Positions 44,491-52,257 of a DNA stretch of 64,000 nucleotides are shown here, in pieces. A model generated the notes under the pieces. The model saw nothing but the letters and a program-made list of their open reading frames with translations, was not told the DNA's origin and did no database searches. Within the stretch, counting starts at the first letter, position 1. The number at the start of each line of letters is the position of its first letter. Source of the DNA: Eubacteriaceae bacterium (GTDB lineage Bacteria; Bacillota; Clostridia; Eubacteriales; Eubacteriaceae); NCBI GenBank assembly GCA_017405085.1, contig JAFRBB010000029.1, positions 16,999-80,998 of the forward strand, in the 5' to 3' direction. Made by a program: the position numbers and the translations under genes.

Positions 44491-47297
44491 ACAGAAACAA
44501 TTTCTTTTTTAAAATGACCGGAACTGAGAATAAGTATACTGAAGAGTATCTTTCTGTTGTCATTTCTAAAATTCTTGATACAGAAGGTATGATGGGGTTT
44601 GGTGAATTATATGAAAAAATACTAGAAATATATCCTGAGGTAAAAGTAAATAGAAGTGCTGTTGCTAGACTTGCAGCTGAAGAATTTCATGTTATGAAAA
44701 GGCCTGTAAATCGTACGAAAAAAAATAGGAAAAGAAATATATTTTTTGGGCTTCAAAATTCGGATGACAAACATACAGAAGAATATCTTATTAAATTAAT
44801 CAGTGAGATCCTTGATGAAAAACCTCTTTCAAAAGAAGAAATCTTTGAAAGGGTTGTGAAGAAATACAACGGAGAAAAAATAAATTTCTCAGCCTTTAAG
44901 TTGTTATTAGATGAGAGATTCCAATGCAATGGAAAACTTTATCTGAATAATGTCACTGCTGATGCCAGAGCACGTTCCAAAACAACTCAAATAGAGTCAA
45001 AATATCAATTTCAGCAATCCAAGTATATCTCTGAGCTTAATAAGTATGCTTTGTATTCAAATGAAGAATTATATAAGAAGTATAGCACTGTAATTGCAGA
45101 TGACGAATTCAATACAGTGGATGCAGTTGTACTCGTTTTAGCTACGGAAATAAAGCAAGGAATATACAGCTCAGAAAAATGTGCGGATATTTGCATTGAT
45201 GTAAAAACTAATGAAGAGATTTATATAGATAGAATTAGAAAAGCTGTTAGGAACGTTGGAGAAGAAAATGATAATATTCCTTGTTCTTCGTTTGTGAGAA
45301 ACGATGCTGTTCAAGTATTCCTTGTTTCTGAAAACATATTCTGTGCGAAAGACTTTAAACTAACTAGTCCCAGAAAAATACTGATTCTCTCTGCTGCCGA
45401 TATTGGTGGTACTATTCTAGGACTTGAGTCATTATCATCAGCGTTCACTGCTAAGATCAAAGATACGATTAACGAGGTGGTACGAAATTCCCTTAATGAT
45501 AAAGAGTACGATGTTCTTCTTAGAAGAAACGGTAGATTTACCGGTAGTTCTGATACTTTGAAAGAGTTGGGAGAAGAATATGGTCTTACGAGAGAAAGAG
45601 TTCGTCAAATAGAGTCAAAAGCACATCGAAAGCTTGGTAGTGCAATTATTGAAATAAAAGACATTATCAGGAGATACTTTGCATTTCATATTAAGTCTGA
45701 AGAATTGCCTTTTAAACGAGTTAAAGATATGTTGGACAAAGAAGATAATGATATTCTTATGAATGCTTGTCTAACGTTAAAATTTGCAGACATTAACTAT
45801 AGATACGATAGTAAATATCACATTATATATGATTCAGACTTTATTTCAGTAGCCGATATAGAAAAAGAAGTTGAATCAAGATTTGGAAAACTGCTTGCAG
45901 TTAGCCGTTATGATTCAGCCACAGAATTTGAAAAAGAGGTTATTGATAATAGCTATGCCTTATCAGGGAGACAGCATAATCTTTATAGACTGAAAAGATA
46001 CAATCAGTCAGATTTTCTTATAGATTTAATAGCCGAGTTATTTCCAGATGGATACCGTATATATTATGATAATGATTACGAGAAACTCGCTAATGAATAT
46101 TCTAATCGTCTCGGTGACGGTGTAGAAGTGCCTTCTATAACTGCAGTAAGAGGAATAGTTGGAAGAGATGTGTTCTGCCAGATTGATAAAGGAACATATA
46201 AGATTCGTAAAGAATGTGCGGAAATACCGATTGAACTATTTAATAGGATTTTTGATTTTATTGTAGATCATTTACCAGCAGTTGATTACATTACTATTTA
46301 TGAGAATTTTGAGGGCGAGCTGAGAAGATATGGAATTGATAATTACTACTATATGAAAGGAGTGATAGATTATTCTCTGCCTGATGATTTGACAACGAAA
46401 AGAAACTACATTACTGAAACAGATAATCGTGTCACGGCAGTTGAAGCTCGACTTGCATTTATGAGAAGTTTTTCGGGGATGTTTACTCTAGATGATTTAC
46501 AAAATAAATATCCTGGCGTTAAGCAATATGTCTTCCAATGTATGTGTTATGAAGAAAGTAAGAATGGATTGGTTCAGATAGGAAAAAAGAAGTATATATA
46601 TTCTGACAATCTTAGTATTTCTCACGAACAGTCCACAAAGCTCAAAAATATTATTGAAGATTTATTCAGAAACACTAATGAAGAGGTGCTGTCTTCAAGA
46701 AAAGTTTTCGCCAAAACAAAAATATCATATCCGGATTTGTTGAAAAATATACCATACATTGAAGATCAGTTCTCAATGTTTTCAATAATAAAGTATTTAT
46801 TTGCCGAAGATTACTATTTTGATAGACCTTACATTTCAAAGATTGAGCCTGATGCTGAAAGAATCACAACAAGAGATCTTATTCTTTCTCACCTTAATGA
46901 GTACGATAAGATAGATTACAATGTATATCGTGATTATTGCATGAAAATGAATATACAAATGATTTATACATATATGCAATTGGTGGATGAGTTAAGCGAT
47001 GATTATGTTCAGATTGATAATAGACAGCTGATAAAAAAAGAGGAATTCAATATTTCCGATAATGCTTTGCGAGATATTGAGCGAGTTCTCGAGCTTATAT
47101 TTAACAGAACTGAAAAACTAGAAACAACAACATTCAATGGATATATGATGTTTCCACAACTAAAATATAAGTGGAGCAAACATGTCCTTGCAGGAATAAT
47201 TAGGAGTTATTTTAGCGAAAAATTTAAAGTTATGAATATAACTAAAGGGTCAAAGTCTGAGGCTGTAGACTATGAAATAGAGAGGTATGTGGAATGA
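44487..47297 (+). CDS. Large DNA-binding protein with tandem wHTH-like repeats and sigma-70 region-4-like HTH
   Basis: 936 residues, no membrane segments. Two related N-terminal units (about 16-67, TEEYLSVVISKIL..., and 95-146, TEEYLIKLISEIL...) look like winged-helix (HARE-HTH-like) domains. At about 332-388 is a segment very like region 4 of sigma-70: TLKELGEEYGLTRERVRQIE at 357-376 followed by SKAHRKL. The remaining 550 residues are helical and unrecognised, with more possible winged helices. It should bind DNA or RNA polymerase and could recognise promoters, invader DNA or the operon's own palindrome. It starts at ATG 44487 after AAAAAGG and overlaps both neighbours by 4 bases. Confidence 0.75.
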   Translation: MNRNNFFFKMTGTENKYTEEYLSVVISKILDTEGMMGFGELYEKILEIYPEVKVNRSAVARLAAEEFHVMKRPVNRTKKNRKRNIFFGLQNSDDKHTEEYLIKLISEILDEKPLSKEEIFERVVKKYNGEKINFSAFKLLLDERFQCNGKLYLNNVTADARARSKTTQIESKYQFQQSKYISELNKYALYSNEELYKKYSTVIADDEFNTVDAVVLVLATEIKQGIYSSEKCADICIDVKTNEEIYIDRIRKAVRNVGEENDNIPCSSFVRNDAVQVFLVSENIFCAKDFKLTSPRKILILSAADIGGTILGLESLSSAFTAKIKDTINEVVRNSLNDKEYDVLLRRNGRFTGSSDTLKELGEEYGLTRERVRQIESKAHRKLGSAIIEIKDIIRRYFAFHIKSEELPFKRVKDMLDKEDNDILMNACLTLKFADINYRYDSKYHIIYDSDFISVADIEKEVESRFGKLLAVSRYDSATEFEKEVIDNSYALSGRQHNLYRLKRYNQSDFLIDLIAELFPDGYRIYYDNDYEKLANEYSNRLGDGVEVPSITAVRGIVGRDVFCQIDKGTYKIRKECAEIPIELFNRIFDFIVDHLPAVDYITIYENFEGELRRYGIDNYYYMKGVIDYSLPDDLTTKRNYITETDNRVTAVEARLAFMRSFSGMFTLDDLQNKYPGVKQYVFQCMCYEESKNGLVQIGKKKYIYSDNLSISHEQSTKLKNIIEDLFRNTNEEVLSSRKVFAKTKISYPDLLKNIPYIEDQFSMFSIIKYLFAEDYYFDRPYISKIEPDAERITTRDLILSHLNEYDKIDYNVYRDYCMKMNIQMIYTYMQLVDELSDDYVQIDNRQLIKKEEFNISDNALRDIERVLELIFNRTEKLETTTFNGYMMFPQLKYKWSKHVLAGIIRSYFSEKFKVMNITKGSKSEAVDYEIERYVE

Positions 47298-49216
47298 CAG
47301 ATATTAAGTGGAGATTTCCCGGAAACAATTACACGGCAGATAATGGTTTAGACACTGCGGACATGGAAACATTCAAGAAGGATGCTATCTCCTCATTAGC
47401 TAGAGAAGTGTGCCAAAATTCTATTGATGCCAAAAATTCTAAGCTGAATGAACCTGTAAAACTTGAATTCCATTCTTTTAAATTGAATAAGAATGATATT
47501 CCTGATATGTATGATATCGAATCTCAAATCAATGCATGTATAGACACTTGGACACAGAATAAGAAAATAAGCGGTCAGCTTAGTTCGATGGCTACACAAG
47601 TTAAGAAAGACAGGATTACTTGTCTTAGAATAAGTGACTTTAATACTACAGGATTAGTTGGTGTATCTGGCGGTGATAATACTCCATGGCATTATCTTGT
47701 TCATGGTTCAGGATTGTCTGATAAAGGTTCTACCAGTGGTGGCTCAAAAGGTATTGGTAAGTTTGCGACCTTTGTAACTTCACATTTCAATACTGTTTTT
47801 TATTCTACAAAAACTATTATAGGTGAAACAGGATATGAAGGTATTTGTAAACTGTGTTCTGCAAAACAGGAAGGAACTGATGAGAAGACACAGGGCATAG
47901 GATATTATGGATGTAACGATAAAAATAAACCGATAGAAGGTGAGCTGCATTTAGATTCTTCTTTCAAAAGAAAAGAAGATGAATTTGGAACTGATATCTA
48001 TATTGTTGGATTCAAAGCTCCCAATGGTTGGCAAAGAGATATTATCTCAAAGGCACTGGATAGTTTTATGGCAGCCGTTGTGTTTGGGTCCCTTGAAATA
48101 ATTGTTGATGATATTGAGATAAATAAAAACACGATTAAAGATATCGTATTTAACGAAACTTTTATTAGTAAAAACATGAGAAAAAGCATCATTTCTCAGT
48201 TCTTGCTGCTTACGGACAAGGAAAATAGATTTGAAGATGTTATAACAGTTAGGGAGTATGGTACAGCACGCCTTTATCTCATAGAGTTTTCTGGGGAAAA
48301 GGAACAATATGCCACAAACGATTGTGTAATGATTCGTTATCCATATATGAAAATAAAAGAACACCGTCGTATTTCATCGTTACCTTGTAGTGCATTATGC
48401 ATCATCGAAGATAATGAACTAAATCATATTTTAAGAAATGTTGAAAATCCGCAACATACTAATTGGGAATTTAACAGAATTGAAGATCCTTCGGAAAAAC
48501 GCGAAATACAGGCTATCTATAAAGAACTCTTAGATCAAATAAGAGATATCATTACAAAACACCTCGCAAGTAGTGATGATACCAAAACCGATCTAGAAGG
48601 TGCTGGACAATACTTGCCAATAGTTGAGGCAGACGCTAAAAAAGCAAATAACGATGAAAAGAAAAAGATAATAGATGAGCCTAATATCCGTAAGAATAAG
48701 GTTAAGGCAAAGATTATTAATCTCAATGCGTCTGTTGAGGACCCTTTGGGCAACGGAGTTGAAGTTGACTTTATGAATTATAATCATGAAAGTAATGAGG
48801 TTGAGGTTGCACCGTTTGGTCATAATAGCGGTTCGGGCAATAACGTGCATGCCGGAGAAAATGAGGTAAGTGGAAACCCTGATCCTGAGGGGCATATTGG
48901 ACTACGCCATGCAGAGCTTAGAGGAATGTCTTATACATTTTACTGTCAGAGTAAAATCGATAGAGCATATGGGGTTGTATTTACATCTGATTTTGATGAA
49001 AAAGATGCATACTTCGAGCTTTACTCAGTAGATGAAGCTGGAAGTCGTGAATCAGTTATAATAGAAAAATGCACCATAAATAACAAAGATGAAAAAGTTC
49101 TCGATAATAAAAGGGTTCAGATGGAAATTAAAAAAGGGCAGCAGTATAATCTTACAATAATTACAGATCAAGACGAGTTGTTTAGTGGGGAGGTGAAAAT
49201 GTATGCGTATAGGTAA
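47294..49216 (+). CDS. GHKL-type ATPase (MutL/Hsp90/MORC-like)
   Basis: 640 residues. The N-terminal domain has the GHKL signature: N box with Glu38, Asn42 and Asp45 in LAREVCQNSIDAKNS, G1 box with Asp115 in RISDFNTTGL, and G2 lid GGSKGIGKFATF (149-160). This is an ATP-binding fold that dimerises on ATP binding. The middle is helical (coiled coil about 390-420) and the C-terminal third (from about 530) is beta-rich. No kinase phosphoacceptor or transmitter is seen, so it is not a histidine kinase. MutL/MORC-like ATPases occur in bacterial conflict systems. It overlaps the next gene by 14 bases. Confidence 0.82.
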   Translation: MTDIKWRFPGNNYTADNGLDTADMETFKKDAISSLAREVCQNSIDAKNSKLNEPVKLEFHSFKLNKNDIPDMYDIESQINACIDTWTQNKKISGQLSSMATQVKKDRITCLRISDFNTTGLVGVSGGDNTPWHYLVHGSGLSDKGSTSGGSKGIGKFATFVTSHFNTVFYSTKTIIGETGYEGICKLCSAKQEGTDEKTQGIGYYGCNDKNKPIEGELHLDSSFKRKEDEFGTDIYIVGFKAPNGWQRDIISKALDSFMAAVVFGSLEIIVDDIEINKNTIKDIVFNETFISKNMRKSIISQFLLLTDKENRFEDVITVREYGTARLYLIEFSGEKEQYATNDCVMIRYPYMKIKEHRRISSLPCSALCIIEDNELNHILRNVENPQHTNWEFNRIEDPSEKREIQAIYKELLDQIRDIITKHLASSDDTKTDLEGAGQYLPIVEADAKKANNDEKKKIIDEPNIRKNKVKAKIINLNASVEDPLGNGVEVDFMNYNHESNEVEVAPFGHNSGSGNNVHAGENEVSGNPDPEGHIGLRHAELRGMSYTFYCQSKIDRAYGVVFTSDFDEKDAYFELYSVDEAGSRESVIIEKCTINNKDEKVLDNKRVQMEIKKGQQYNLTIITDQDELFSGEVKMYAYR

Positions 49217-50111
49217 ACGACTTTTCCCATATCCAATTCTTAATAATGAGAAGATTTATTCACAATATAAAAATAGTGTCTTCTCTCTTCAATACGATGA
49301 AGAAGTGTCTGAAGATAAACAGTATTATCTTCTAAATAACCTTCATTGTGAGCTGGATAACCAAATGTTAATTGATTTAATCAATGCAGATAGAGCTAAA
49401 ATTGTATGCGTTATTGAATGTCCGAGCACAATGTATCGCATGAGTCATGTTTTACCGCTATGTCCAATAAATATGCAGATTCCTTTGACGGATCTTAACA
49501 ACAAAGTAAATATATCTGCGTTTGTTGTAGCTAAAGAAGATATCGAAAATTATCGTTCAGATGATTTTTCGGACATTTATGAAGATATTTCTTTTTCTAT
49601 AGAAAAGCATGATATTCTTGCAGCTGATGATGGATACGTAAACAATGTTGACTTTAATGATTTAGATGATAATAAGCAAGCATCAATTTTTATCATTATA
49701 AAAGATAATAGCATTACTAATGGTACTATGCAGGTTGAATATGATTCGGAAAAGATCACAATCTCTTTACCTGAAGAGCAGTGGAATATATATGACAAAA
49801 CAAAACGTATCCCAAAATATGAAAGTCTATACTTTTCAATCATAGCTGTTCCCGCATTGGGCTATGCCTTGTCTTGCTTGCAGAAGAATGACCCTACTGT
49901 AGATATTCTCAGAATAGATTATAAGTGGTTTAACTCATTTGCTGTAGCATATAAAAAATTTCATGGAAATGAACTGACGGATGATGTGTTTATTAAGATG
50001 AATACAAACTTGGAAGCTCAGATGATTCTTGATAGTCCAGTAGCAAGTGCTATCGATGAAATCTTTGGTTTCACAATAGGAATGGCTGGAGGTGATGAAT
50101 ATGTTGATTAA
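49203..50111 (+). CDS. Unknown protein, fourth gene of candidate conflict operon
   Basis: 302 residues, acidic, soluble. It opens with RIGKRLFPYPILN and has alternating beta and alpha segments; no catalytic motif is recognised. The end DEIFGFTIGMAGGDEYVD is conserved-looking. GGAGGTGAAAAT lies seven bases before ATG 49203, inside the end of the ATPase gene. As a co-translated partner it may be a scaffold or adaptor for the GHKL ATPase. It overlaps the next gene by 11 bases. Confidence 0.7.
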   Translation: MRIGKRLFPYPILNNEKIYSQYKNSVFSLQYDEEVSEDKQYYLLNNLHCELDNQMLIDLINADRAKIVCVIECPSTMYRMSHVLPLCPINMQIPLTDLNNKVNISAFVVAKEDIENYRSDDFSDIYEDISFSIEKHDILAADDGYVNNVDFNDLDDNKQASIFIIIKDNSITNGTMQVEYDSEKITISLPEEQWNIYDKTKRIPKYESLYFSIIAVPALGYALSCLQKNDPTVDILRIDYKWFNSFAVAYKKFHGNELTDDVFIKMNTNLEAQMILDSPVASAIDEIFGFTIGMAGGDEYVD

Positions 50112-50877
50112 CATTAAAATGATGACTGATGAGGCCTATGCAACGCTCCAGAAAAACTATAAGGATGTGTATAAACAAATAAGAAACCATCCGTCAGATA
50201 GCACTTGGCTTGAAGGATTTCTTGGATTTAATCCATATAAAACAAAGAAATATTTTATTAAAGACTTCGAATTAAAAGATTCGGAAAATTATAGCGAAGT
50301 AGCTTTTGAAAATGGTGTGATTTTATACGAAACAATTAAAGACTTACCAAGATACATTATCTGTAATAGCAAATTCTGGGCGTGGATAACTTTTGAAAAA
50401 GCATATAAACAAGCGCAACAAGCAATGAACTTAGTAAGACCGGATTTAGTAAAAAATTTTTGGTTAACATCAAATTCAAGGCGTTCACTGATGTTAGGAG
50501 TTGTTTCACGTTCATATTTTAGAACTGAAATTTCTGTGGATGATTCACATGACGGCGATAAGTATATTTTGACGAAGAGACTTGTAGATGGCTTTCGTGG
50601 CTTAGAAATGTATCGTGCACTTGTTTACAGAAATATTGGGATGTTAAAACCAGTTTCTCTAGCTTTTATTCAGTGCATTACAGATGCAAATATAAAATAT
50701 GGTGATACAATTTTAAGGCAAGAACAATTACGAGAGACAATGAAAGATGCTTCGAGAATTGGTAGTGTCATGCTTATCGATGATATGGATAAAGAAGAGA
50801 TATACGATATTATTTTTAAAAAACTCGAAAAACGATTGAACGATAATTCTCTCGCTGAGGAGCTAAAAAACCCGTAA
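50101..50877 (+). CDS. Unknown protein, last gene of candidate conflict operon (DUF6339-like?)
   Basis: 258 residues, soluble, rich in aromatic residues and Arg. Recognisable stretches include DLPRYIICNSKFWAWITFEK, NFWLTSNSRRSLMLGVVSRS and YRALVYRNIGMLKP; the spacing of Trp, Arg and Tyr recalls the DUF6339 family, but this is from memory and uncertain. No nuclease motif is evident. ATG 50101 is preferred to GTG 50092, because GGAGGTGAT lies at the right distance. After its stop, base composition returns to host level, so it marks the right edge of the AT-rich block. Confidence 0.65.
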   Translation: MLINIKMMTDEAYATLQKNYKDVYKQIRNHPSDSTWLEGFLGFNPYKTKKYFIKDFELKDSENYSEVAFENGVILYETIKDLPRYIICNSKFWAWITFEKAYKQAQQAMNLVRPDLVKNFWLTSNSRRSLMLGVVSRSYFRTEISVDDSHDGDKYILTKRLVDGFRGLEMYRALVYRNIGMLKPVSLAFIQCITDANIKYGDTILRQEQLRETMKDASRIGSVMLIDDMDKEEIYDIIFKKLEKRLNDNSLAEELKNP

Positions 50878-50906
50878 CCCCGGGAGACAACGGCCTTGAG
50901 GTCATC

Positions 50907-51035
50907 ATGAGCAATGAAAGGATGGCGCGAATTTTACAAGAAACCCAAAAGCGAACACCAAGCGCGGGGTTTGCCGCGGTGAAAGAATTGAGGGTACGAA
51001 AAGAAATACCGTTTGACCGATACAAAAGCAAATGA
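50907..51035 (+). CDS. 42-residue open frame, possible gene remnant
   Basis: The frame MSNERMARILQETQKRTPSA...KEIPFDRYKSK runs from ATG 50907 to TGA and stays open upstream to 50883. GAGG lies five bases before the ATG. Composition and codon use are host-like. It may be a short real gene or the 3' remnant of a host gene cut by insertion of the AT-rich operon. I do not recognise it. Confidence 0.35.
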   Translation: MSNERMARILQETQKRTPSAGFAAVKELRVRKEIPFDRYKSK

Positions 51036-51100
51036 GCTGAGCCATCATAAAAACCGGAGAAAAAATAACGGAGATCGCCATCATCGATCAGAGCGCCTTT

Positions 51101-51140
51101 ACTTTCTTGCTAATATGAAAGATAATATTAGCAAGAAAGT
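51101..51140. repeat. 16-bp perfect inverted repeat
   Basis: ACTTTCTTGCTAATAT (51101-51116) pairs perfectly with ATATTAGCAAGAAAGT (51125-51140), loop GAAAGATA, with no T run. It lies between the AT-rich operon and the mntP promoter, either as its terminator or as a boundary element. Confidence 0.7.
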
Positions 51141-51190
51141 TGGTGACGCCAATGAACGCGATAGAAAGAATCGTCGCGCGAAAAAAAACC

Positions 51191-51218
51191 TTGACGTCCA
51201 TCATAAATATGGTAGAAT
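51191..51218 (+). promoter_or_regulatory. Sigma-A promoter for mntP
   Basis: TTGACG (51191-51196), 16-base spacer, TAGAAT (51213-51218). The transcript would begin a few bases before the riboswitch. Confidence 0.75.
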
Positions 51219-51223
51219 ATTTC

Positions 51224-51340
51224 GCGTAAGGGAGTAATCTGCGCGATAGCGTGACGCCGTCAACAGACTTGTTATTTTAACATGGCCGCGTCTTAAATGA
51301 TGAGACTTATCTGAATTTTTCGGATGAGTCTCTTTTTTCG
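51224..51340 (+). promoter_or_regulatory. Second Mn2+-sensing yybP-ykoY riboswitch with terminator
   Basis: GTAAGGGAGTAATCTG (51226-51241) carries the family signature; the return strand GATGAGACTTATC includes CTTAT (51306-51310), which pairs with GTAAG (51226-51230) as P1. A 13-bp terminator (51302-51314 with 51320-51332, two G-U) followed by six T uses the same CTTAT, so P1 and terminator exclude each other. This gives an ON switch for the Mn2+ exporter gene mntP. Confidence 0.85.
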
Positions 51341-51397
51341 TTGAAAAACGTTTTTCGGGAAGGGAAAAGCGTAAAAAAATGAATCAAGGAGGATTCG

Positions 51398-51976
51398 ATG
51401 GGTTTTTGGGGTATTCTCATATTGGCAATCGGTCTCGCCATGGATTCCAGCGCGATTTCCGCGTGTAAGGGCATGGCCATGCGTCGCTTTAACATCAAGC
51501 ACGCCGTCATCATCGCCTTATCTTTCGGTTTCGCCGAAGGGGCGCTGTCATTTCTGGGTTGGGCGTTGGGCTCACAGTTTTACGAAGTCTTTTCAAGTTA
51601 TAACCGGTGGATCGTCCTCATCCTCCTCTCATTCATAGGGGGAAAAATGATATGGGACGCCTTTCACGAAGATCCCGAAGCGGAGCAACCGCAAGACCGC
51701 TTCAACGCGAAAGAAACCTTCATCTTGTCCATTGTGACCAGTGTCGATGCCATGGCCGCCGGGGTCAGCTTCGCGTTCATGGCCGTCAACATTCCCTTGG
51801 CCATCGGGACCATCGCCGTCATTTCATCGTCTTTTTCTTTCGTCTCGGTGATGATCGGCCACTATTTCAGCGCCAAATTCGGATCCAAAGCGGAAATATT
51901 GGGAGGCGTAGCGCTCATCGTCATCGGCGTCTATCTCTTCGCGTCGGACAGCGGACTCATCCAAAACGTCTTGTAA
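51398..51976 (+). CDS. mntP: Manganese efflux pump MntP
   Basis: 192 residues and six membrane segments. LAIGLAMDSSAISACKGMAM (TM1, with the conserved Asp) and SIVTSVDAMAAGVSFAFM (TM4 region, second conserved Asp) are the paired signatures of the MntP/YebN family, which exports Mn2+. AAGGAGGATTC precedes the ATG. The upstream Mn2+ riboswitch supports the assignment and the induction logic. Together with the P-type ATPase at 3966 it gives the cell two manganese exits. Confidence 0.95.
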   Translation: MGFWGILILAIGLAMDSSAISACKGMAMRRFNIKHAVIIALSFGFAEGALSFLGWALGSQFYEVFSSYNRWIVLILLSFIGGKMIWDAFHEDPEAEQPQDRFNAKETFILSIVTSVDAMAAGVSFAFMAVNIPLAIGTIAVISSSFSFVSVMIGHYFSAKFGSKAEILGGVALIVIGVYLFASDSGLIQNVL

Positions 51977-51995
51977 ACCCAAAACGTGATTATTA

Positions 51996-52024
51996 TTGAA
52001 ATTTTAATCTGTTTTTGATAAGAT
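51996..52024 (+). promoter_or_regulatory. Sigma-A promoter for the small membrane protein and glucosyltransferase
   Basis: TTGAAA (51996-52001), 17-base spacer, TAAGAT (52019-52024). Confidence 0.75.
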
Positions 52025-52076
52025 TAAAAAAAACAAAGGACAGATCGCATCTGATCCGACAATGAGGAGATTGAAT

Positions 52077-52235
52077 ATGTTAAAAAAAATACTGGGCTAC
52101 TTACTGATCATTTTAGCCGGCTCGGCTCTCGGATTTTCAGCCGTGTATCTGCTTTATGAAAAAACCAAAGAAAAAAAACTCGGCGGCAAACTCATCCGCG
52201 TCAACTATCGTTTTTCCAAAGATTTCGAGGACTGA
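52077..52235 (+). CDS. Small single-pass membrane protein (52 aa)
   Basis: Reads MLKKILGYLLIILAGSALGF...YEKTKEKK...KDFED from ATG 52077 to TGA 52233-52235. One hydrophobic helix (about 5-27) is followed by a basic cytoplasmic tail. GAGGAG lies at a good distance and a near-consensus promoter is upstream, so it is very likely real. It lies 22 bases before the glucosyltransferase gene and may anchor or regulate that enzyme; family unknown. Confidence 0.7.
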   Translation: MLKKILGYLLIILAGSALGFSAVYLLYEKTKEKKLGGKLIRVNYRFSKDFED

Positions 52236-52257
52236 TCACGGAGTTTAAAGGATGTCG

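Noticed and set aside
47294..49216. GHKL protein as a two-component histidine kinase
   Set aside because: No phosphoacceptor His domain, sensor region or response regulator is present.
51013..51237. 74-codon frame upstream of mntP
   Set aside because: It crosses the 16-bp inverted repeat, the promoter and the start of the riboswitch; composition is random Lys/Arg/His.
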